Source: CAYYJS01 sp964472315 (GTDB lineage Bacteria > Verrucomicrobiota > Kiritimatiellia > UBA8416). From it: a stretch of 10,296 bases of DNA. Under the pieces are notes generated by a model that had not been told where the DNA came from, searched no databases, and saw nothing but the letters and a program-made list of their open reading frames with translations. The position numbers and the translations under genes were made by a program. The stretch is from contig CAYYJS010000080.1 in the NCBI GenBank assembly GCA_964472315.1, positions 1 through 10,296 of the forward strand, written 5' to 3'. This document shows positions 1 to 7,850 of the stretch, piece by piece; the first letter of the stretch is position 1, and the number at the start of each line of letters is the position of its first letter.

Positions 1-1
1 G

Positions 2-282
2 TGCCGGATCTGGGCGGAGTATCTTGCGCCCGGGACTGATGACGTTGAAATCCTGTTGCGGTTTGACGACCGGGTGGAAATCACAAGTCCGGGCGGGCCT
101 TATGGCACGGTCACCTGCGAGAATTTCGGCAAGAAAGGATTGTGCGACTACAGGAACCCGAATCTGGCCGACGCCATGAAAGTCTTGAAACTCGTACAGC
201 GGTTAGGAGCATGGAGAGAGCATCAAATGGACTGGAACTTCAGTTTAGTAGGGTTACGCGACCCCGGGCGGCATCCATGTGA
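2..282 (+). pseudogene. Decayed 3' end of an AlbA_2-type ATP-binding transcriptional regulator, cut by the window edge
   Basis: The plus-strand frame open from position 2 encodes segments typical of the C-terminal ATPase-like domain (HATPase_c_4 type) of AlbA_2/Schlafen-type regulators: FDDRVEITSPGGPYG (positions 62-106), then ENFG, DYRNPNLADAMKVL and VQRLG, ending at about 208. After VQRLG the frame loses resemblance to the family and runs on antisense to the dikinase gene as far as 502. From 211 the frame shifted by one base reads MERASNGLELQFSRVTRP and stops with TGA at 280-282. The NG..LEF-like portion recalls the usual family C-terminus, so I infer a small deletion plus a frameshift. The 5' part lies outside the window. 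The gene is convergent with the seven-gene operon and overlaps its 3' end by about 40 bp, and it is probably unrelated in function. The family is fairly certain. The exact lesion is less so, because the second frame is short. Confidence 0.6.
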
Positions 283-2939
283 AGACGCTGGCCATCCGGC
301 ACGCGGCGGAGGAGATCCGGGATGCCGACAATTGCCGGAATGCCCATCTCGCGCGCCACGATCGCGGAGTGCGAGAGGATACTGCCACGCTCGATCAGGA
401 TTCCCGAGACGGATGGGTAGAGTGGCACCCAGCCTGGATCCGTCCGGGCGGCGACGAGAATCTCTCCGTTCAAGGCAATATCGTCACGTGGAGAGTGGAT
501 GACGCGCGCCGTGCCTTCGATACTGCCCGGGGAACATCCCACGCCTTGCAGATGCCCAGCCTCGTCCTCCCCCGCATTCGGGCGTGCCGGCTGACGGAAG
601 AGGTTCCGGTGATAGGCCATGCCATAGGTTTCGAAATGATCGTCCGGAGTCTCGTCATCCGTCCGGTAGCCATCGAACTCGTTGCGGCGCAGCGAGACGA
701 GGCGGCGCAGGTTCGTCGTGACGGCGGTTCCCTTGATGAAGTCAAGAACCTCATCGAGGGTCAGATAGAAGATATCGGCTGATGTATCGAGTAAGCCCTC
801 GCGAGCAAATTCGTCGCCCATCGCGTGCAACAGGAGGCGTAGCAGTCCATAAATCTTCGTGCGCGCGAACCGCATGTTCTCGCGATTCTTAACGCCCGTG
901 CGTGCATGCCTGAGCACAAACTGAAAGATGCGGCGACGAATGAAACCGAGCGCCCCGAAGGCCATGGCTTCGGCTTCGGCGCGGATATGCTTCTCGCGCG
1001 CATCCATGGCCGCGACGTCCAGAAGCGCATCATCCATGCGTACGTAGTTGATGATCACCTGATAGACGAATTCCGGCGTGTCATGCAGCGATGGTTCCTC
1101 GAGTTTCAGTTCGTTCATGCAGCGGAAACCATAGGCCGCGAGATAGCGCGCGATGGCCTCGACCACGGGGCGCGCCTCGGGACGCCGCGGGGCCAGCGCC
1201 AGCAGTTCCTGCGGCGTGTGCGAGAGGACCAACTCACGCAAGACCGGATCGGCCTTGATGTCGGCGGCAAGCCGCATAAGCAGACGCGTCGGTTCGGTGC
1301 TCGCGATACCTCCTTCGCCGCAGATCAAGTTGTTCTGCAGCGTGCCGTTGGCGTCGCCGCACCACCTTTGACAGCAGGCCTTGAGGATGCCGTAACTGAC
1401 CATCACGTAGAAGTCGTTGATAATCGGCGTCTTCCAGTTGCGGAGCAAATGGCGCTCCATGTCGTAGTAGACTCGCATCAACTCATGCGGGGGGAGTGAC
1501 TTGAAATCAAGGGCCGCCCAGTCCTTATAGTACTGGTTGAAGTGGCGGTCGAAAGCGGGCACGAGCCGCTTGAGGGCGGCGAACCGCCGCAGCATGCGCG
1601 TTGCGAGCCACACCAGTTTCGGCAATTCGATGCCATAGCGTCGCCATCCCTGCCCCGGCGGGGGTGGTTCATCATCCGGTGCGACGGTTTCTTTGACCCC
1701 CATCATCGATTCCATGAAGGCCTTGTTGTAAGCATAGCCGGGAAACTGCCGGACGAGCCGATACCAGTTCGGCAGGTTGTAGTAGACCTGCCCTTTGAAG
1801 AGTCCCAGCATGTTGCGGTAGACGTTCTGGTTTGCGACGATCATCGCCCGGGGAATGCCCATGACTTCCGAAAAGCAATTGTAGACCACGGCGTAGGCGT
1901 GCCGGATGAAGCTGAAGGTCATCGGCGACGTGATGCCCGAGTAGCTTTCGATGATGTTGGAGTTATCCCAGATCTGCCGATTGCCGGCGGCCGGGCCGTC
2001 CGTCGTGAGAGTCGTGATGTCGCGTGTCTGAAGCAGATACAGCTTCCCGGATGCGTCAAAACAGAACTCGATATCCTGTGGTCGCCGATGTCGTCGTTCG
2101 ATTCGCATGGCCGTGCGGGCTAGTTCGGCCACCTGGGTGTCGCTGAGGGCGGCCGTATGCTGCATGGCGGCATCCACGGGCAGTTCGCACACGCCCGTGC
2201 CGGTGATGGCGCATCCATAGCGCGTAGGCTTGTCGGCGATTGTCGTATGGAACGTGGCGTTACGTTTGTCGTAGTGAATCAAATCCGCATCGAGGCCGGC
2301 GCTAACGAGACCTTCACCGAGTCCATAGAGGGCGGAAATGACCATGCGGTGCGAATCCTGAGTGGCCGGGTCGGCCGTGAATACGACGCCGCTGGTCGTG
2401 GCTTCGACCATCCGTTGGATGACAACCGCCATGGGAACCGGATGCAGCGGAAGCGCGTTCCGGCGCCGGTAGAGCAGGGCGCGCGGTTGATAGCCGGATG
2501 CCCACACGCGGCGGACGTGATCGATGATGGCGGCTGTTCCGCGCACGTACAGGTAGCTCTCGTGGATGCCGGCGAACGACCGATCCGCTCCGTCTTCATC
2601 GCCGGCCGACGAGCGGACGGCCACATACGTTTCGCCGAAGAGCGCGTCGATTGCCAGCGTTAGTTCCGTGGTCAATGGATCGGGCAGAACAATTGCACGG
2701 ATGCTTGCCTGGACCGCTGCCGCGACGCTGTTGACGTTGCTGTCGTCGAGGGCTGCCACGTGGTCCCGGATGGCCGTATCCAGAGCTTGATCGTCGAGGC
2801 ATTGCAGGAAGCCCCTGACGGTCACGGCACACCACTCGGGTACGGCATGATCCTGTTGCAGGCGGTGTAGGTTGTATCCCTTTCCGCCGATCTCACGGCG
2901 TTCCGGTCGGTCGCGCGCAGGCATGAAAACCAGGTTCAA
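240..2939 (-). CDS. PEP-synthase / rifampin-phosphotransferase-like dikinase (PEP/pyruvate-binding plus phosphohistidine domain)
   Basis: The protein is 899 residues from the TTG at 2939, or 894 from the ATG at 2924. Domains in order: an ATP-grasp PEP/pyruvate-binding (PPDK_N) domain, about 1-310, with IGGKGYNL near 17-24, VRSSAGDEDG near 108-117, SGVVFTADP near 183-191 and LYGLGEG near 204-210. Next is a long central region, about 320-790, beginning WDNSNIIESYSGITSPMTFSF. It ends with a segment (TKIYGLLRLL then DIFYLTLDEVLDFIKG) like that before the swivelling domain of rifampin-phosphotransferase-type proteins. Last is the mobile phosphohistidine domain, about 800-899, with GSILSHSAIVARE and the likely catalytic His near 857. 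Enzymes of this layout split ATP to AMP plus phosphate through a phosphohistidine and phosphorylate pyruvate or a small molecule. The central domain is unlike PpsA, so a phosphotransferase acting on a pathway intermediate is more likely than gluconeogenic PEP synthase; that is inference. The TTG start is preferred because GGAG lies 7 bases upstream, and it overlaps the TGA of the UbiA-like gene. It is the last gene of the operon. Confidence 0.85.
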   Translation of the reverse strand: MNLVFMPARDRPERREIGGKGYNLHRLQQDHAVPEWCAVTVRGFLQCLDDQALDTAIRDHVAALDDSNVNSVAAAVQASIRAIVLPDPLTTELTLAIDALFGETYVAVRSSAGDEDGADRSFAGIHESYLYVRGTAAIIDHVRRVWASGYQPRALLYRRRNALPLHPVPMAVVIQRMVEATTSGVVFTADPATQDSHRMVISALYGLGEGLVSAGLDADLIHYDKRNATFHTTIADKPTRYGCAITGTGVCELPVDAAMQHTAALSDTQVAELARTAMRIERRHRRPQDIEFCFDASGKLYLLQTRDITTLTTDGPAAGNRQIWDNSNIIESYSGITSPMTFSFIRHAYAVVYNCFSEVMGIPRAMIVANQNVYRNMLGLFKGQVYYNLPNWYRLVRQFPGYAYNKAFMESMMGVKETVAPDDEPPPPGQGWRRYGIELPKLVWLATRMLRRFAALKRLVPAFDRHFNQYYKDWAALDFKSLPPHELMRVYYDMERHLLRNWKTPIINDFYVMVSYGILKACCQRWCGDANGTLQNNLICGEGGIASTEPTRLLMRLAADIKADPVLRELVLSHTPQELLALAPRRPEARPVVEAIARYLAAYGFRCMNELKLEEPSLHDTPEFVYQVIINYVRMDDALLDVAAMDAREKHIRAEAEAMAFGALGFIRRRIFQFVLRHARTGVKNRENMRFARTKIYGLLRLLLHAMGDEFAREGLLDTSADIFYLTLDEVLDFIKGTAVTTNLRRLVSLRRNEFDGYRTDDETPDDHFETYGMAYHRNLFRQPARPNAGEDEAGHLQGVGCSPGSIEGTARVIHSPRDDIALNGEILVAARTDPGWVPLYPSVSGILIERGSILSHSAIVAREMGIPAIVGIPDLLRRVPDGQRLHMDAARGRVTLLN

Positions 2940-3898
2940 AACGAGTCTCCGAAGGTGACGCCGTGCGTACGGAACAGTTCCGCCGCCAAGACGAAGTAAA
3001 ACATGATGATGTAGCCACCGCCATAGGTTTCGAGCGCCTTGGCGGTTTTGCGTGTGGGGGTGATCCGGAATCGGTAGAGTCCCACCAGCGTGCCGAAAAA
3101 GAGGGCAATCAGCCCGCCGTAGTAGAAGACGCCGAGCTTCAGGTAAATGCCGACAATCCACGCGAGTATGGTATTAAGGACCCGCAGGCCCAACACGACG
3201 TAGCCCGCGGCAAACATGCCGAACTCCTTCGAATAGCTTGAGACGCCTTCGATTTCATCCTCCGGAACACGGATCTTGCGCGAAATTTCCCAGTTGGCGA
3301 AGGCGAAAAAGTCCGCGGCCGCATAGGCCCAGAAGAGCCATGGCGCCTCCCAGAATGGGCGTTGCATCGTGAAACTGAAGATGGTCGCCGTCATCATCGG
3401 CATGATGAGCATGTGTGCGATCGCATAGATCATGAAATGGGCGCGGAGCCAGTTGCGTACGAAAAACTCGTGCAACATGACCCACGAAAAAAGAATCGTG
3501 GCGCCCACGGCGACGACGGCCTGCCATCCGCTGACCGCCGCGCAACCAACCTCGCAGACCAGCGCGATGGCGCCGAGGACTTTGAGGTGTGTCAACGTGA
3601 CGAGTCCGCGTGTCAGGATGCGGTTCGGGTAGTATCGACAATCGTCGGCGTAGTCCTTGTGTTCGTCGAAAACGCGCAGGTGGAAGAAAATGCAGAACAG
3701 AAACAACATCCCGAGGGCGGTGAACCAGCCGATGTGCAGCGGCCGGCCCGGGTTGCCCAGCACCTGCGCCAGGAACTGATTGGCGAGGAAGTAAATGATG
3801 ACCATGGCGATATGGGTGGGCAGCGGGAAGCGTTCGTCGAGATACGCGGCAAGCCGTCGCCGGAACGGTGACGTGAGCGTGAGGGTATCGGCAGGCAT
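2936..3898 (-). CDS. UbiA-like membrane prenyltransferase
   Basis: A 320-residue polytopic membrane protein with about eight hydrophobic segments. The first catalytic motif of the UbiA superfamily is visible as DEHKDYADD (D78, D82, D86, spaced DxxxDxxxD), followed by the PNRILTRGLVT loop that usually follows it. The second aspartate-rich motif is replaced by NWEISRKIRVPEDEIEG (about 202-218) followed by SYSKEFG, so the canonical DxxxD is not seen there. UbiA enzymes move a prenyl group from a prenyl diphosphate to an aromatic or glyceryl acceptor inside the membrane and bind Mg-diphosphate through these acidic residues. The acceptor cannot be told from the sequence. The ATG at 3898 directly follows the TAG stop of the ligase gene. 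AGGGGAG at 3913-3907, within the last ligase codons, is a strong ribosome site 8 bases upstream, so the start is well supported. The context of HMG-CoA reductase and a polyprenol-kinase-like gene agrees with isoprenoid chemistry. Confidence 0.8.
   Translation of the reverse strand: MPADTLTLTSPFRRRLAAYLDERFPLPTHIAMVIIYFLANQFLAQVLGNPGRPLHIGWFTALGMLFLFCIFFHLRVFDEHKDYADDCRYYPNRILTRGLVTLTHLKVLGAIALVCEVGCAAVSGWQAVVAVGATILFSWVMLHEFFVRNWLRAHFMIYAIAHMLIMPMMTATIFSFTMQRPFWEAPWLFWAYAAADFFAFANWEISRKIRVPEDEIEGVSSYSKEFGMFAAGYVVLGLRVLNTILAWIVGIYLKLGVFYYGGLIALFFGTLVGLYRFRITPTRKTAKALETYGGGYIIMFYFVLAAELFRTHGVTFGDSF
2947..2950 (-). promoter_or_regulatory. Shine-Dalgarno sequence that favours a TTG start for the dikinase gene
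   Basis: GGAG lies 7 bases upstream of an in-frame TTG at 2939-2937, which is the ideal spacing. It lies 22 bases from the in-frame ATG at 2924, which is too far. The TTG overlaps the TGA stop of the preceding UbiA-like gene (2938-2936), a layout typical of coupled translation. Confidence 0.5.
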
Positions 3899-5440
3899 CT
3901 ACAGTTCTCCCCTGATGAGCCGTTCGCGTAAGGTAGCGTAGTCGATTTTTGTGTTGTGTCGGGGATCGACCGGCAAGGGTTTGGCGGTGAATACGATACG
4001 GTCGGCCTCGATTCGCCGATCGGGATCGGGGATGGCCTCGCCCTGAACGATCACGACGAGTTGGCCGTCGACATCGAGGGCCGCGACGCGCACGGCGCCC
4101 GGCAAGGCTTTGGTCACGGTGGCTTCCACGAGCTGGGCGTGCAGCATTTTTCCCTTGTACACGATCGTCGTGTGGACGCGTCCGGTCAGGAAAAAACGTC
4201 CCTCGGCGTCGAAATAGCCGGTATCGCCCATGCGATGCCAGCATGTGCCGTCGGGCATAATCACCTTGTTATCCGCAACCGCATCCGGGTTGTTGAAGTA
4301 ATCGCGACAGACGTGTCGCCCGGCAACGAGCAGTTCGCCGATCTGGCCGGCCGGCAACGTCAACGCTTCAAGTTCCTCCGGTCGCACGCGGCCCCTGCGA
4401 ATGGCAATGATGCGCGTGCGGAGCAAGGGGGTCGGTTTGCCGCAGCAGAAACCGTCGGGGCGCTCCGCCGCCAGCCGGGCGTGACTCGTGAGATGGGCAA
4501 CCGGTTCGGCTTCGGTCGATCCATAGACGATTTCAATTCGGGTGTTCGGGAAAGCCGCATGCCAGCGTTCGATCTGGCGTGCCGTAACCGGTGCTCCGCC
4601 GGTCAGGATGCGCCGCGGGCGGGGCGGGGTGGGCAGGTCTGCCAGCCGGTCAATAAAGGGGGGCGATGCCGTTACCAGGGTTGCGGCGTGATCGCGGATT
4701 TGCCTTGCCACAGCCGCCCCATTGACCGCCGCGACGTTGCGAAAGTCCATTGTCGGAATCACGGATGTGATACCGGCAGCCAGGTTGCGAAGGGCGAAAA
4801 CGGGGAACATGGGCATGTCGACATCGTCATCACGGTAGTCGAGTTCATGACAGAGGGCTTCGTATTGCGCGGCAAGGAAACCATGGGTGCGATTGGCGCC
4901 CTTGGGAATGCCGCTCGATCCGCTGGTGAACGTGATCAGGGCCGGATCGTCGAGCGTAACGGGGCTGGCCTGCGCGATGCCCGGCTCGCGCGCGGCCGCC
5001 CGCAGCGCGTAGCGCGCGGGAATCCCGAAACACGTTCGGCCCGTGGTCATGGCGATGCGCACACGTGCGAGGCGGGGATTCAGCAGGCGCAGCATGTGAC
5101 TCTTCGGGATGCCGATGAACGCCGTCGGTGTGGCAAAGGCCGCAAACGCGGCGATCTGGCGCATGGGGATCCAAGGATCGACGAATACCGCCACGGCGCC
5201 GCAGCGCATCACGCCCAGCATGGCGACATAAAGATCGGGCGACATCGGGATCATGAGGATTGCCCGGTCGCCCGCCCGCAACCCGCACCTCGTCAGCAGT
5301 TCGGCACATTGCCGTACGCGGCGCTGGAGATCGGCGAATGCGACGTGCTGCCTGCCGATGACCAGTGCGATGCGGTCGGGCCGGCGACTTGCGGCGCGGT
5401 CGAGCAACGTGGCGATGTTGTGCCGGGTGTGACTGGTCAT
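3899..5440 (-). CDS. AMP-forming acyl ligase, OleC-like (ANL superfamily)
   Basis: A 513-residue adenylating enzyme. Motifs in order: the phosphate-binding loop ITFTSGSSGIPKGANRTHG (169-187); MFPVFALRNLAAGITSVIP (211-229), a stretch I associate with OleC-type ligases; VYGSTEAEPV (305-314); HRMGDTGYF with D406, the ribose-binding position; GRVHTTIVYKGKMLHAQLVE (420-439); and a C-terminal PRHNTKIDYATL (493-504) whose K498 takes the place of the usual adenylation lysine. ANL enzymes form acyl-AMP from an acid and ATP. OleC itself turns beta-hydroxy acids into beta-lactones, whereas close relatives make acyl-CoA. Sequence alone does not separate these two outcomes. No OleA, OleB or OleD partner is present in the window. 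The ATG at 5440 overlaps the TGA of the GNAT-like gene as ATGA and lacks a clear Shine-Dalgarno sequence, which fits coupling by re-initiation. The open frame extends further upstream to 5671, but that stretch overlaps the GNAT-like gene and shows no family resemblance. Confidence 0.87.
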   Translation of the reverse strand: MTSHTRHNIATLLDRAASRRPDRIALVIGRQHVAFADLQRRVRQCAELLTRCGLRAGDRAILMIPMSPDLYVAMLGVMRCGAVAVFVDPWIPMRQIAAFAAFATPTAFIGIPKSHMLRLLNPRLARVRIAMTTGRTCFGIPARYALRAAAREPGIAQASPVTLDDPALITFTSGSSGIPKGANRTHGFLAAQYEALCHELDYRDDDVDMPMFPVFALRNLAAGITSVIPTMDFRNVAAVNGAAVARQIRDHAATLVTASPPFIDRLADLPTPPRPRRILTGGAPVTARQIERWHAAFPNTRIEIVYGSTEAEPVAHLTSHARLAAERPDGFCCGKPTPLLRTRIIAIRRGRVRPEELEALTLPAGQIGELLVAGRHVCRDYFNNPDAVADNKVIMPDGTCWHRMGDTGYFDAEGRFFLTGRVHTTIVYKGKMLHAQLVEATVTKALPGAVRVAALDVDGQLVVIVQGEAIPDPDRRIEADRIVFTAKPLPVDPRHNTKIDYATLRERLIRGEL

Positions 5441-6489
5441 GTGCAATACTCGTAGAGCGCATAGGAACGGAAGGGCTGGGTCGTGCCGCCGCTGAAACGA
5501 TGGGATGCGTTGTCTCTGTGCATCAGGCACATCAGCGTTTCCCGGTAGCCCAGTGTCACGCAGTTCGTGTAAGTCAGGTACGTGAGTGCGGCGGTCAGGC
5601 CGGTGCCGCGTTTCTCGGGGATGACCCCGAGCGTTTTCATGCACACGCGCGTGGCAAGGCGTTTGCCCCACAGGAAGCGGAGCCGGGCGCTCAGGTTGGT
5701 TTGGCCGCGCATGGCGCGCATGGCCCCGGCATAGTCGGGGTAGGCGAAGACGTAACCGACCGCGGTCCCGTCGGGTGCGTGCGCCAGCCAGGACAACCCC
5801 GGACGCAGCAGGGCGCGGGCCGGGCGATAGAGTTGCATGAAGGTGGGCAGATCAACTGGTGTGTAGAGGACATTGGTTGTGAAGATGCGGCATGACAGGG
5901 CGTGCATCTGGGGCAACAGGTCCGTGTGGTTGCGGGCCGTGATGGGGGTGAAGGTATAGCCCTGCCTTACGCAGCGCTGGTGGAACTGGGCCTGGTTGGC
6001 GGCGGCTTGCGCGGGATTCGCGACGCGGTGGCTGTCATACGTTTCGGTCACCGTGAACCCGGCGTCTTCCCAAAGGGCGGGATAGTAGGGTGGGTTCCAT
6101 GGTTCGTTGATGAAGGGCGGTGCGTCAAACGGGCCGGTGGCGAAACGGTAGCGGTGCCAGGTATCGCCATTCATGGGGCCGACGATGCGTCGGGCGCCGC
6201 GCGTGCGCAGCCCCTCCGCGGCCGCGTGCAGCAGGGCGGTGGCGGCGGCGGGGGCGTTGTGGGCCTCAAAGTGCCCGATCGTGCCGATCGACGCATCGCC
6301 CGTTTGCAGCGTGGCGTGACAGCGCGCCACAGGGGCACTGTCCGCATAGGCGAGATAAGCGGCGCCGCCGTCGGGGAAACCTTCGGAAGTAACGGCCGTG
6401 TGTGGGGTGTTGGCCGTGATTTCGTACGCGAGCTTCAGAAAAACCGCCCGGTCACTCATGGTTTTGACCGAGCGTACGGTTATGGACAT
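5437..6489 (-). CDS. GNAT-fold acyltransferase-like protein (YghO-like)
   Basis: A 350-residue soluble protein. The first half contains GPMNGDTWHRYRFAT (105-119) and PPFINEPWNPPYYPALWEDAGF (124-145), a signature of long GNAT-related proteins resembling E. coli YghO, where NPPYY precedes the end of the first GNAT-like unit. The second half carries TLGVIPEKRGTGLTAAL (286-302), an acyl-CoA pyrophosphate-binding loop of the R/K-x-G-x-G type, then LMHRDNASHRF (322-332). It therefore looks like two GNAT-like units, of which the second retains the CoA-binding motif. The role would be acyl transfer to an amine or hydroxyl group; the substrate is unknown. The ATG at 6489 has GAGG 7 bases upstream and overlaps the 3' end of the kinase-like gene by 10 bp. 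Longer starts in the same frame (6507, 6603) lie deeper within the upstream gene and are less likely. The neighbours suggest it acts on a lipid or on a precursor made by the next gene, the ligase. Confidence 0.78.
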   Translation of the reverse strand: MSITVRSVKTMSDRAVFLKLAYEITANTPHTAVTSEGFPDGGAAYLAYADSAPVARCHATLQTGDASIGTIGHFEAHNAPAAATALLHAAAEGLRTRGARRIVGPMNGDTWHRYRFATGPFDAPPFINEPWNPPYYPALWEDAGFTVTETYDSHRVANPAQAAANQAQFHQRCVRQGYTFTPITARNHTDLLPQMHALSCRIFTTNVLYTPVDLPTFMQLYRPARALLRPGLSWLAHAPDGTAVGYVFAYPDYAGAMRAMRGQTNLSARLRFLWGKRLATRVCMKTLGVIPEKRGTGLTAALTYLTYTNCVTLGYRETLMCLMHRDNASHRFSGGTTQPFRSYALYEYCT

Positions 6490-7850
6490 CGGAACACCTC
6501 GATCCATGTGGACGGCTCCATCGAGGGGACCCACGCGAGGTACTGGAAACCCGCATATGTCAGCGCGGCGACGGTCGCGGTCAGGGGGATGGCATGGTTC
6601 CACGCGAATGGCGAGAGCGGTGCGCGGACGAGCCGATCATACAATCCGGTCACGGCACCGGACAGCAGGACGGGAATGGGGATGACCGGCAGTGCCGACT
6701 TGCCCAGTAGCGGTACGCTCAACACCAGGGGAATGGCGCCCGGCAGCAGCGCTACCGACAGGAGGCGGATGGCGCCGAGCGGGCGTGGTGGCGTTTCGAT
6801 ACGGAACCGGTTGATGATGCAAAGCGAACAACCGGTCGCGGTGGCCACGACAAACGGTCCGAACCAGAAACCGAGCTGCAGTGAGGCATTGGCCGCGAAC
6901 AGGATGACAAGCGGCGCGGACAGCGGTCGCAGGATCTCCGCGGCGGTCATATCCGGTGGCAGTGGGGCACAGCGATGGCACGCCCGGTTGTAAATGACGA
7001 ATCCCGCGAACAGCACCAACATCCACTCGGCCGAGCCGAGTGACCAGGCGGTGTACATGGCCAGGGTCAGGATGATGAGCAGACGAATGTGCAAGGTGCG
7101 ATAACGCGCGTTGTTCTTCCAGACGATGTACGCGAGACCGGCGAGACTCAGACACTGGAACAGAATCTCCAGCGGTGGTTTGGTGGAGACCTTGAGCAGC
7201 AGGAAGACGGTCGCCAACGGCACGAACAGGTTGTCCGTCCCGCCGATCGAAACAGCCTCGAGTCCGGCCAACAGCAGCGCCAACAGCAGTGCCGTCAGGG
7301 CGCATGCATCCGCGGGGATGTCCGCGAGGAACAAGAGCGACAGGTAAATGGTGAAAAATCCAACCAGCGCGAAGGCCAGTGTGCCTTCCAGCGACTTGTG
7401 TTCGCCGGGGGTGGTTTGGAAGTACACACGCCCCAGGCGTGTGCCGGCAAGGGCCGCGGCCGTGTCCGCCAGCACGAGGACCAGCAGTGCGGAGACGTAG
7501 AGCCAGATGCGACCATTGCTCACCACAAACAGCAGGAGCACGGCAATGGGAAAAAGCAGGGCGCCATGGCTCTTGCGGCGCACGGCGCTCAGCGACTGAA
7601 GCATGCCGCGGGACTCGCCGAAATACAGCACGCCTGCCAGAATGCATGCAAGCGCCAGCACGCTGATCCAGGAGGTCAGCACAAGCGGCAGGGTCGCGCA
7701 CCCCAGGCCACCGGCAACGTGGATCGACTTGCGCGCGACTTCCGCGGAAAACGCGCCTCGTCGGATCAGCGTTTCGGCGCCGGCAACAATGGCCCCGAAC
7801 AGGCCCAGGAATACGGCGACGGTAAGGGCTTCGCGCAGGACCGGAGTCAT
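6480..7850 (-). CDS. Polyprenol/phytol-kinase-like membrane protein with an additional C-terminal membrane half
   Basis: A 456-residue, very hydrophobic protein. The N-terminal half, about 1-225, has the motifs of the dolichol/phytol/farnesol kinase (SEC59/VTE5-like) and CTP-transferase group: ARKSIHVAGG (39-48), LVLADTAAALAGTRLG (125-140), KSLEGTLAF (152-160) and EAVSIGGTDNLFVPL (198-212). Known members phosphorylate a membrane isoprenoid alcohol, often with CTP. The C-terminal half, about 230-456, has several more membrane segments with a short cytosolic-looking stretch (HRCAPLPPDMTAAEILRP, 292-309). I do not recognise a family there. It lacks the RDAxQVxANGG-type segment expected of DUF92 (VTE6-like) phytyl-phosphate kinases. 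The ATG at 7850 overlaps the upstream stop as ATGA and has GAGGA 6 bases ahead, so this start is secure. Together with HMG-CoA reductase and the UbiA-like enzyme, it points to salvage or activation of an isoprenoid alcohol. Confidence 0.8.
   Translation of the reverse strand: MTPVLREALTVAVFLGLFGAIVAGAETLIRRGAFSAEVARKSIHVAGGLGCATLPLVLTSWISVLALACILAGVLYFGESRGMLQSLSAVRRKSHGALLFPIAVLLLFVVSNGRIWLYVSALLVLVLADTAAALAGTRLGRVYFQTTPGEHKSLEGTLAFALVGFFTIYLSLLFLADIPADACALTALLLALLLAGLEAVSIGGTDNLFVPLATVFLLLKVSTKPPLEILFQCLSLAGLAYIVWKNNARYRTLHIRLLIILTLAMYTAWSLGSAEWMLVLFAGFVIYNRACHRCAPLPPDMTAAEILRPLSAPLVILFAANASLQLGFWFGPFVVATATGCSLCIINRFRIETPPRPLGAIRLLSVALLPGAIPLVLSVPLLGKSALPVIPIPVLLSGAVTGLYDRLVRAPLSPFAWNHAIPLTATVAALTYAGFQYLAWVPSMEPSTWIEVFRCP

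Noticed and set aside
150..239. Possible intrinsic terminator after the dikinase gene
   Set aside because: No GC-rich hairpin followed by a T-run is visible on the minus strand in this stretch. Termination may occur beyond the left edge or be Rho-dependent.
2940..3161. N-terminal extension of the dikinase to an ATG at 3161
   Set aside because: The extra 74 residues overlap the UbiA-like gene and are Arg/His-rich with no resemblance to a PPDK N-terminus.
3956..5455. Plus-strand open frame of 499 codons opposite the ligase gene
   Set aside because: It lies wholly antisense to a gene with clear ANL motifs, its translation shows no family motif, and long antisense frames are expected in GC-rich coding DNA.
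5902..6993. Plus-strand open frame of 363 codons opposite the GNAT-like and kinase-like genes
   Set aside because: Its translation is low-complexity Gly/Arg-rich with no recognisable domain, and it crosses two well-supported genes.
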